This document shows positions 41,074 to 53,000 of a DNA stretch of 64,000 nt, piece after piece. The DNA is from Ascaris suum. Lineage: Eukaryota; Nematoda; Chromadorea; Rhabditida; Ascarididae. Each line of letters begins with the position of its first letter. Positions within the stretch are counted from its first letter, which is position 1. The notes under the pieces were generated by a model. That model had not been told where the DNA came from, did not search any database, and saw only the letters and a list, made by a program, of their open reading frames with translations. The translations under genes were made by a program, and so were the position numbers. The DNA lies in assembly GCA_013433145.1 (NCBI GenBank), contig CM024168.1:7138184-7202183 (forward strand). The letters run 5' to 3'.

Positions 41074-44000
41074 CTACGAACAATCAAATAGGCGCAACAT
41101 GTTACATTCAATGCCTTATACGCACCAGAAATATCATAAGCTATGAAACTTTTCCCCTCTAGTTGGCTACCACGCCAATTTGGTGCCATCATACCCACCC
41201 ACCACTCCCCTACACAGCTTTTTCACGTTATGTCTAGTGTGGATTCGTACGAAAGCATAAACCGATATAGAAATTTTAACTCAAAATACATATACGCCAC
41301 GAAAAACGCAGAAAAAGATAGATTTTAGCAAAGTGGAGAACGCAGCCTTTCGAGGTAATCGAAAGGTAACAACACTACGCCGTAACACGCACATTTCAGA
41401 TTTAATGTGAAAGCAAATGCACAAGCCGGAAGTTCAGAGAAGAGCAAAGGTCAGACCCCCACCTTCCGCCATTAATGCGGGGCATTTATCATTTTGCCAT
41501 CACCGCCCCGCTGTCCTGTCTTCGAAACTGTCCACAAAAGTAGGCATGAATTATGGAACGTAGAAAACCCCTTCCAAGACGCCAATGCACATACACTGAC
41601 GCGTGAAAGCGGAGCAAGAACGCAGAGTGAGTGTTGTTCGGAACAAATTTAGCAGCATGGCTTTGAGGTGCCGCTTGGCTTCAAGCGATGAGGTGGCGCT
41701 ATGAGTAGCAGTGGGCTGAATAAGTGCCCTTATTCAGCTATCGAATGATCGGGGTTCGAGTCGATCTTCTTCGCGCACTTTTACCTCCCACCCCCGCCCT
41801 CATCGCAATGAACGTATCTACGGATGGAAGCAATACCTTTATATTTCAAAGTTGTATTGAGATTTAAGAAAAATATGCTAAAGTAGAGCCGGAGCTTTCT
41901 TTTATCAAGTCTCTTTAGCCGTCCTCCCGAGCTTGCTATGAAGAGCGAAATCAGTTGCTCAATTCAAAACTCTTTCAAAACAAATGAAGATGAGCAAAAG
42001 TCGCAAAGTGGAGACATAAGAATTCAAAAAATGGAGGTCAATGAAAATTTATAGAAAAACTTTAGAATCTTACCGTCAATAAAAATGACGTCATTTCCAT
42101 TTGCTTCTAAGACACCGAGAGCGAACCATGGATCGTCTGAACCATTCGGGAAAATCACATCAGTTGCCTGAATGATTTTTAAGATGGAAATAACTTTTCA
42201 CTCTCTGATTCGTAACCTATTCAGAATTCCCAAATATCGAACGAAATTTAAGGAATCTCTCAGATACCACTGACGGACATTCATCGGATGTATTATCAAT
42301 ACTCAAGATGCCAAAATCTTTCGAGGGAAATAGAAGCACTAAAAGTAGGAAGTTAAGATCAAGCGAGCACCGTTTAAAACAGAAAACTATTCTATTCCAC
42401 TTTCTATGAATCTATGAATTTTATTCCATTCTATTATCAATCGGAAACTGTTCTATGAATTTAATTTTGTCAATTAAAAAAAAATATTCTACTGTTTTCA
42501 ATTGTCTTGAAATTTGGTTTCAATTTTGTCAAACAAACAGGACCACATTGGCAACGTCTTGCAGCTACCAAATTTCAACTACAGGTTCTTGCCATAACAA
42601 ATCACGAAACTATATAATGATACGGTGAAAAAGGAGGAACGCAATTAAACAGAATTCTAAATGCGATATGAACCGGATGATAAGTCAGGTATACTTATCA
42701 TGATGCAGACTTATTCCTTTCAAAAAGTTTTCATTAAAGGAACAACCGCTGTTGGCATCAGTATGATAGACGCTGCAGGGAGAACGCCAAAACCTTCGAA
42801 CAGTTGTTGCAGTTGAAACGGCATAGAAACATCGGAAAAAGAGGATGCAAGAGCGCTTCCCTATTTTATTTCTTGCGAGGTAGAAAATAGATAGGTAGAG
42901 AACAATACATTTTTTTGGGTTGGGGAGTTAATGCAAAACAGTATAGCATGATCTCACTTTTTGCCTCAGAAGCAGAGCAGTCTGTATAGTTTGAAGGAGG
43001 GTGCATCGAAAATACAGTACTAGCTAACAGTTTAGATTTAGCCACGAGAGATACAGCAAAAAATTGCAGTAATGGAGCCGATATACAAATATTACTCAAC
43101 ACGTCAGAAGAGTGCGCAAACAACACTGCCATATTATGCACTGTAGATAATCTAACTTGAAGAATGCGTTAAGAAAGAGAGAGAAGCAACGGATCACCTT
43201 AAAATTTCTATTTCCTCCAAAATAAGCGTTTGTTTCGGCGATATTCTGCAGGATGCGCTCTTTCGTGTATTCGGCTCCAAACACATCTCGGCATCGTGCA
43301 ATAAAGAAACTGAAAATCATAAAAATCCCATGCAATATTCATGCAATAAACAGCGAGTTATGAAGTAAATTTCGCCTAAGAGGAAATTCTGCATTCACTC
43401 GTGATTGCGTATGAGACATTCGCTATCAAATATCATTGCCATAAATTATAGTAATATAACAAGTTGAAAGAATTAAGGACGAAATATAACTCTTACTCTT
43501 CTCTTCCGCTTTTAGACAGTAGTGAATTAAATAGACAAGGATATAAAACATCTAAGAGGCGGGGCCGCTGCATTACGCGAATGGCATAAATAAACAACTG
43601 TACATAGTGCAGCTGATACAGATATAGAGATGTGTAATGTAGAAGTAGTAGAGGTGGCGGAAGTAGTTCCATATTAAAGATGGTAAAAATGAGGTGCTGG
43701 TTATGTTTTATAAGTATAGATGGAAGGCGCGGAACTAGTAATATTGATCATCAGTTGTATGCAGTCCCATGGGATGAGTCATCATGTTGTTTGAAACTTG
43801 TATTCAACGTGAATTTCTAATGCATTTAGCAGTACATCACTTGGCTACGAGAAACAACAGTGTGTTGGCAAGATGCAGCCCGAAGATCAATCAGTTCTCT
43901 TCCATGGAGAAGAAATATTTTACTTGCCCACCGGGTGCAAAAAATACAGTAGGCGAGTGAGGATAATGGAACCACAATACGCAAAAACACTCCACCATGA

Positions 44001-47000
44001 CGATGCCACTGTTGAAGAACATCCTCCCTCCTCCCCCTCCCACTCTCTCCCTTCTAATCTGAAGTAGACATGACTAAACAATGAATTTCATTAATGACTT
44101 GGAACCTACGGTCGCCGAAGAAGATGGATGGCAGGACCCTAATCGAAATTTGATGATCTATAGGTGAAATTAGAATAAGTAGGATGTTTTTGGGATTGAA
44201 AAATTTTATTGTTTGGTAGTATGTAAGGTTACGTTTAAAGTCTCTTCCCCTTGCCTTCTCGATAATGCCTTTAAAGTCTCATCAACTTTCCTTCTTTTCT
44301 TCCTCAACAAAAATTTACTCAAAAACTTAAACATTCATTGTTATTACCGCTGTATGAGAACAAAAATGTTGCTTATATATTTAGAAGTTATCGCCGCCTG
44401 CAATATGGAAAATTTTGATTTCAAAACCGCAATCAAGAATCTGCAAATTCCTGCCATATAGGATTCATCGATATTTTGGCATCGTCGGAAACCTCATTCA
44501 CTTTCCTCCCGAGAAAAATATTATCGCCGAAAAAATACGCTTCCCACGCAACACTAAAAATAAACTCAACATTGCTTGAATTCAACGACTTCCGCTAGTT
44601 TATGGAAACAGAAAGTACTGATGAGCTTGGCACGAACTTCAAAGGGACGGTATCGCCGAAAATACCGTTCGGATCTTCGCTGGTCGCGAAATGTCCAAAT
44701 TCATTGCAATTCTGATAGAGCCACGCACGCGCTGAAAATAGTGCATGTCATATGACGGAACTGGGCAGGAGAATATCAAACTCGAAATTTCCTTCGCAAC
44801 ATTTCATCGATTTTCCGAGATTCGATTGTGTCAGTTGGAAATGCGTGTGCAACAGAGTGAGCCTTCCTAATAGGTACTCGATGGGTCAATACCACACATG
44901 GATAGTTCCAAGTTTTGGCTTCGAGTTTCACTTCATTCGAAACGAGGGGAGTGCGATTCCTTTACTGTGTGACAAATGGCTAAATTTTATTTGATGTATT
45001 CCCACATCGCATAGATTCTGCATGGAGTTCTATTGACCCTTTGCTGAACGAGCCCAATTAATAGTCTTTGGGAAAGGAAAAAAGTGTCTTTAGAGGCAAA
45101 ACTATTGGCTGTGAGAATATGAGCCTAGTAAAAGAGATTAGCTGTCAAGAATAAGAAGTGAATGTAAGACGTTGTGTGCTTGGACGTCCATAACGTTCGT
45201 CTTTCATAAAGTTGACGAAGTTATCATAGCTGATATCAATTGAAGTGTTCGCTGGTTTGCCATATGCAACCATCACCATCGAGATCATATCGCGCAGTGA
45301 TTGAACTGATGTTCCATTTAGTCTTTTGCACATTGCTCGAAGTGTTAGCACATCACGATGCTTCCGCTGAAATTAAGGCTTAGCGGTAGGTGTGTCACTC
45401 TTAGCCAAAACTATAAGTTTGTGCGCCTGCATGACAAAATGCATGTGCTTGTGTAATGTTGAAACTACAGCAGAAAGCATGACATCCTTAGATCTCTCAT
45501 ATGAGCAGATAATTTTTGAGTCCTCATTCTATCATATACTTGATTTCAAAAAAAAAACGGGACGGCTTCATTTTCACCGTTCTCGCTCAGAAGTCGTTTC
45601 TGAGTGCCTACTGTCGTCTTCTGGAAATATTACAATCGTTTTATTATACAGCAATCAATTCGAGCTTTCACTGCGTTTTCGTTGCACCAAAAGTGCAGTT
45701 TCGGGAAGAAGGCTATCTTGAGATGTGATGGGGCTATCTTCGAGACTAGGATATTCCTGGAAGGAGCATGAACTTGACAGGCTGACCAACGTCAGCGCAT
45801 AAAATGCTATTTGTTTTGCGAAGGTTTGCTAATGTGAGCAGATTTAATTCCTTTGATGAACGGCAAAATGACAATAAAAATTGATGAGGCAGTAAAATTA
45901 AGTTGCTTGTAGAAGTTATCACGTGATGAATTAAAGGTCTCAACCTTTAAAAACTGCTAAAGTATTGCGCGATTTAAGTTGCAGTTAATTAACCATTCAA
46001 ACCTTGTTCAAGTGCGTTTAGAGCCGTTGTATAGAGCTCACAAATTATCACATTCTTGCGTCCATAGAGCCCCGGACCTTCTACAAAATTCTGTTGAAAA
46101 ATGGAAAGATGCAAATTACACGCTTGTAAAGGATATTAAATATTGTGGACAATTAGTAAGAAATTTTGATACAATGAAGTTGACTTACAGCGTTGATGGC
46201 GCTGTGCATAACGATATAGCTGATATAGTTTCTTACAACGAAGAAGAAGTTTTGAATATCCTTTTCACTAACTTCCTCACGTAATAAGGAATCATCCAAC
46301 CTGGAAGGCACAGAAGAAGTTCAGTACATGAGAAAAAAATGCTCATTATGAAGGAAGACCTTTGAGTGGTGAATTTCTCAACGAGAAGATATCAACGCAA
46401 ATAACCTGAATTCAGTAGGAAATCATTAGGTTTATGCGAAGTGAAATTTGAATTTTGGAAATTAAACTAACGTAGAAAAACAATAAAAACTTCTTCACTA
46501 TTTGCCCATATATGAAACTGAATATCGCCATCGCCTTGTTTTTCCAACTCTTCAGCTTAGACGACAATTAAAATGCTCATTTCACCTGCTCATTTCAAAA
46601 AGCACGATGAACTGTGCCGAATAACTAGCAATGGAAATCTGACGCTGGAAAATTCTCAGCCTCTCATCACTTATAAAATCTGATTTCGAAGTTAATATTA
46701 ACGAAACATCACTATCGATTCATAAGGAACATACGGATTTGTTTCGGGATCTAGAACTCGATCGTTACTTCATACTTGATTTTTCTCTTCCACTGACCGT
46801 TTCAAAATTACCCTCAGTCGAATATCTCTAATTTTTTAAGTTCTCCGTTTGGTATGCTCAAAGAGGCACTTTTTGAATTAATCAGATATTTTTTTAAAAA
46901 TCACCTAAATATTCGCACAATTTCTTTCCTTCCCTCAACACTTTTCATCTTTTCCTTGATCGATCGGAAAAGACTTCTGATGTCCGAGGCACATTTGCTA

Positions 47001-50000
47001 TCTGCTCTTGTTATGATCGCTTCCACTTGTTTACCAAATTCTGAAACAAAAACGGTGAAACGATGGGTAACATTTACTTACTGAAAAGCTTTACAGTTCT
47101 TCTAGAAGCGCCTTCTTAATGGCTCTCAAAAAAACGTTGGAATCTCTCCTAACGCCACGAGTTATCAATGCCCAACTGTTTAATATATTTTATACACTTA
47201 AAATACCGCTTGCACGAGACGTAAAAGAAGAGCAGCAAAGAGTGAAAAAAAAGGGCATCCCCTGAATGGAAGCCTCATATGGATAGAAAACGGCCCTTCT
47301 ACCTTGATGATCCCGAAATTGAAGCATCACGTTTTCGTTGCCGCAAATAAGTACGTTGGGACCTTCACGCTTAGACGAACACTGAAGAACTGTTGCCGTT
47401 GTTACCAACTCCAATGGGTCTAGTTGCAGCTATTTACTTACATTACTTGCAAACTTTCTAATAGTGACAGTATTTCTGCTGCACAGCTCGACCCGTAGAT
47501 TTCTTTACCACAATGATCAGCAAGTAGAGTCAGTCAGCAGTGATGAGGATAGTAAGGAAGAAACTGCCTCGCACTGATTCTATGAAGAAATCTGTGTTTT
47601 AATGGTCAAGGGACATTACAGTAAACGAAGCCAACATTGCTAGTTTCATAATATGAGTGGTAATAGACAATAATAATTCAGATAGACCACTTTTTTGTTT
47701 TCAGTCGCAGTCAAAGTTACACTCCATAACCGTTCCCTCTCAACCATTTGAAACAAATGATTTTTACGCAGTATATCAGGCCCTCTTACCAACGTAATTC
47801 TCCTAATATATCTTTTTCCTCATTTTTCAAGTTTATGCAAACGAATTTAGGCTTTCAAGAGGGATCGTCCAGGTGTAGCTTGGTTCCTGTAATGGTGAAG
47901 TGTCATAAAAACATTAAAGCCTGATGTTCGATTTTCTAAACTCACCACTGAAATCCACTTTAGCGAGTAGTGGTGCTGAACTCGCGACCGCAGCACGGAT
48001 TGTACGAGGTGATTTCTCGCGTGACCACGCAGCGAGACTTCCTTAAATGCTGCGCTAAATTATTAGTTTTAATAAGGGAGCCGATGTAACCAATCGTGTA
48101 AAAAATTGGATAAACTTATCAAGTATATCAGCTCATAAAACATGAGCACTCGTTACGTATTACATCCACAACGAGTGACAGTCTGTAGGAATTCGTAAAG
48201 TTTTTCTGTTATAATAAGGGAGAAGGTCGGCAACAAATTCTCATGCGAATCCAGAAAACGGGATGTGCAGTTTTAGATGAATTGGAAGGAGAAAGTGATG
48301 AGGTTGGGAGCAACTATGAGACCAAGAAACCAGAAAATTCAGCCTATCCCGGTTTTTCTCCTAAAGTAATTGTTGACCGATCAATTTGAAGTGAATTCCG
48401 ACGATGCGCTCTTCTGTCTCACGATAACGCTTTCACTACTAAGGCCCATATCCGAAGTTCAGCACTAATGAGTGAGTTATAAGCAAACACTTCACACAAG
48501 TTCCATACTACGATGCTAGCTGAGTCTTTCTGAAGGAAAGGAAAGATGAGGGGGAAGGTGGGAAGGGGGGAGAGGGTCGAACGAACGCGTTGTTTGTACA
48601 GAATAAGGCTTTTTTCGATATGCTGATGCCATATTTTGATAAAGGAATTAAAACAGTTTCTGAAAATTGCTTGTGCGGTTCAAATTCCCACTTGAATGAA
48701 TATAAGAGAAAACGTCTTTGCAAGAACCTCTCATCTCATTGGGAAGCAAAATTTGCGTCGATGAATGTTTGAATGCCAGCAAAAAGCAATAAATGAGAAA
48801 AGGTAGATGAAGATACATCAACGTTCACACCCTTTAAACCAGCCGTATCCCACTTTGCTGAAAAATAATTCCCTATGCGCCACAACCAATTCATCTTAAC
48901 ATTTTTTGCTGCTTATGAAATTCGACTGCATTAGTCCTAAGACGTTCATATTCTTGGCAGTAAATGTGCCTTAAAGTTTGCATTGATTTTATGTTTGGTC
49001 GCGATGCATTTTATAATATTACCAAATGAGTTAAGGAAACAACAATGAAATGAGCGTTCGATTCAGTTAAGATCATTTAAGATATCTGCCACCTTTTCAG
49101 AAGTCAGTGGGTCAAGTTAGAAATCTGGTCATGCCGCGATATTCGTTACCATAACAGACTTTGTTACTCTAGTTCTGGCGATACCAGAGATGGTAAACAT
49201 ATGTAGGCATTCATAAAAGGGGGCAACGTCTCAGCGCTATGTAATTCGCATACGCAAATTTGCACTTACATTTGCATATGGTAACTTAATGTGCCTCGAT
49301 GGCAGCTAATATGAAAATCCCCTGTCATAATGAACTCTTCACGTTTTCTTGTGGTCAGCAGCTCTCTTGCTACAAATTTCATATCGCACGAATAACTCGT
49401 TAGCAACGTGCTAAAATGATAAAATTCATATTCAGCGTAACAGGTGATAAGATCAACATACCGGAGTAGCTTCCACCAACAGCGATCCATTTTGGGTTGT
49501 TAAGTCCTTCACGCTTATTCACTTGATCAACAAATCCTTTAATATCCTCAATCGCTTGTTTTGCACTCAAATATCGAAGATTTCGTTTCGAAATATCGCT
49601 GAAAACTTGCATATCATAAGAATTTACCAGCAAAGCACCTGAACAGTCAACTAATCCGACATACTAGAGGTGAAAAACTGATCGTGCAGGTTTTTTTTTG
49701 AGTCGATTTAGAAGTAACAGAAAGCTACAAACAAACGTCGAGCTGAGAAACACCCACTCCGTCATTGAAATTTTGCCTTTCATCTGCAATACTTGAGGAC
49801 ACAGGTAGTTGTGAAGCCTTACCTGGTGTAAAACTGAACAAAGATAAACTGGAGGGCAAAATTACCTGTTCACCTTCAGTTATGCACTATGAACTCAGAG
49901 AATCCTATAGCCCTAATTTGATACATATAACAAAGCAGGTGGAAGGAAAATTAATATTTCGCCGAATGCTTCTACCCAAATCTCGAGGTCGAATGTTGGC

Positions 50001-53000
50001 CGCATCACTCGTCAGTCTAAGGAATAACAGCGTATTGATTCGCCGTATACTTCAAGCTAATTCTGCATGAAGATGACGAGGCGAGCATAACTTATGCATT
50101 ACAAACTTAATGTGAGAAGATAACGTTACGCTGTTGGTCTACTATTGCCGTAGAAACGGTGTTCGAGCAGGTAGATGCTAGCGTTCATTCGATCGGCCAA
50201 TATAACATGTGGAAGACCCTCGTTAGCAAGCCAGTTTCGATCGGCGGCTCCTTCGCCACCAATAAATAAGAAGACGGGTCCATTTGGTAACTGAGAACGC
50301 GACTTCCGATGAAGAAACCACTAAAAATTTTTGATGAGCGGTTACGAGTCATTCACACTGTGAAAGCAAAGTACTCTTCAATCGTACGAACACATTTCAA
50401 ACTTAATGAAGATAAAATGCGTCGCAATTCCTCTCTTGTGTCTGCCTGTGAATTCCATTCAGAATTCTTGAATTTCGATCATTTTTAAAATTTTCGTTTC
50501 AATTTCATACTTTGGAGGTGTTGTATTGCGCCAGAATTCTGTTACTTTCCGGAGTTGCTGCTCGGAATGCAGTTCCGATCTATGAGAAATTTCTTCTGGC
50601 GGGCGTATTCGCGTATCACTTAACACAAATTGCGCATACATCTATCAAGCTTTTCTATTCAAACAGCGAGGACAGCGACGTTAGATGCAAATTTACTTTA
50701 AGCTTTATCTTCGAGACCTTATGCAATTGTCTCTTCCCTTGAATTCTTACCACCAAAAACGATTGTCAAGGCACAAATATCTCACATTGAACAACACCCC
50801 ACATGTTCCCCCAATAAGTGGTGGAATTTCTTTAGTGAATGCCTCCTATAGTTCATTCATGGCATAGTGTTTGCCATTTTAAGACAAGATATAAGCATAA
50901 TCTCACGTTTGAACTCTGAAAGTCTGCAGTGCATTCAGTGAAGCAGATAAGAGAAAGAAGACAACTTTCTTGGATGCGAGTGTTTCGTTGTTCATTGTCT
51001 AATAAAAGGATTTCAAAAATATGCGAGCATTTCTAAAAACTCTATCGGCATTTTGAAGGATAAAATGAAGAAAATTTTCGTAGAAGTTTAAAGATAATCG
51101 ATTGACTAACGAGAAAATGCATCGTGAATTATAAATGATGAGGATGAGCTGTGGTTGCTTCAGCAAACTTGAAGAAATATCATAATTCTCAGCACCAATA
51201 ATTAGTGCAACAATAATTTAATTACGCAAATATGTGGTGCTGTTTAATTAAATAGCGTTCATTATTGCACCAATGAATGCAATAATGCAGAACTGTTGTG
51301 GTCACTGAAGATGAAAGGAGATAAAATAACGATTTCTATGAAATTCGTTCAATAACAGAGCAATAAAGAAAAGAAAAATTTAACTCTGATTGTCACAACT
51401 CTTCAAGGAAGTGAATGATCGAGAGAGAGGATAGAGGAAAAGATATATTGAGATTATTGAGAGAGGGTTACAGTTGGAGGCTTATCGTGACCAACGGCAG
51501 GAAATTCTCATCTAGAGTTGGGCGATGATTGCGCTCCAAAACAGATGACTCAGAGAAGCGATGTAGCTGAAAAACGAATCTTTGTAAAGGCAGACTTTCA
51601 TCTTTAGACGTTCTATAGTGTAGAAAAGTAGAAGGAGGCAGGGGATTGATGTTGGGGGGGGGGGGGGGGGGGAGGGGGGAATGCGATGGGAAAAAGAAGG
51701 ATGGAGCGGGTTCGGAAGATCTAGCTTCTTCTCCTCACTTCCGTTTCTGATCTGTCATCCATAACTCTATTATCTCTTCAAATCGAGTTTTGATGTCGCC
51801 CAGTTTTGTCCCCATCAATCATAGAACGAGTCTGCCACTCCTCATCAAGAACGAACGCTCAATGTGATTGCTCACAGCTGTGACAGATAAACACCTGATG
51901 CCCACATTGTTTTACCAACAACACACTTTCATAGGGGAAAAGTTGTGGTACGGAATAGTGCACTACTGCACTGTACAAAGAACATATATACTTCTCGGAA
52001 ACGGAAAGGGAAAGGAAGAGGCTCACTTGGTGGGAAGGGAGAAGGAAGGAAGAGAGAGACTTCTGATGTGGAGAAAGGGCAAAGAGAAGTTGATTTTTTG
52101 TTTTGCTCTATGAACAACATTCCGAACGCGACAGGATGCATAATCGCGATAAAGGAACGTAATTTTCTTAGCAAAAATCACGAGTAATGGTGAATGTGAA
52201 AAGTTAGTCACTCAGACTAGAAAGCGCCACCTATGATCAAATGTCGGTTCGTATTTGAAGAGTGGTCAACATCGCCAAGTGCAATAGCGACGAAAACTGC
52301 TTCTGAGAACTTTGAGCACAGATGATAAAGTTGCGAAGATGGAAAAATAGTTCGACAAGACGGTGAAACGTTGAAAAAAACAAAATTTATGCACAAATTT
52401 TAATATATGAGTTGACAATGGAAGTTGGCATAAATTTTGTCACTGCCCAAATGAAGCCCACGAGTGACCATTGTGAATCGCGAGAATCATGAGTTGACAG
52501 CCAACAATAAGATTGACAATGGAAGTTGGCATAAATTTTGTCACTGCCCAAATGAAGCCCACGAGTGACCATTGTGAATCGCGAGATCATGAGTTGACAG
52601 CCAACAATAAGATATGACAATGGAAGTTGGCATAAATTTTGTCACTGCCCAAATGAAGCCCACGAGTGACCATTGTGAATCGCGAGATCATGAGTTGACA
52701 GCCAACAATAAGATATGACATTAATGTGCAAGCAAATTTTCTGCCCTCTCTCAAGCGTATTATTGAATTGCAATCTATAAAACGTAGCGCATATGACTAT
52801 AAATTTGGTCACATTCTTGAGTATATAATCTAATTTTTCTTCAAGAAATATTAATTTCTCGCAGCCCTCTGCCTATTGACTTAATCCTATCTGTATGAGG
52901 TGAGAGGGATTTTCGGATATTGCAACCATTTCATTAGCCTGCAGGAGTGCCGAATAATTTCTTTACGTAAACGCAACCTGATCCCAAAGACGAGAACCAT

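Noticed and set aside
45979..46284. 101-codon plus-strand open frame
   Set aside because: It is the antisense shadow of S28 exon 6.
47190..47414. Minus-strand frame inside the S28 gene considered as an extra exon
   Set aside because: Exon 5 joins exon 6 in phase without it, and the peptide has no S28 similarity.
52387..52620. Minus-strand frame of 77 codons
   Set aside because: It reads through the 101-bp tandem repeat; the repeated peptide pieces are a by-product.
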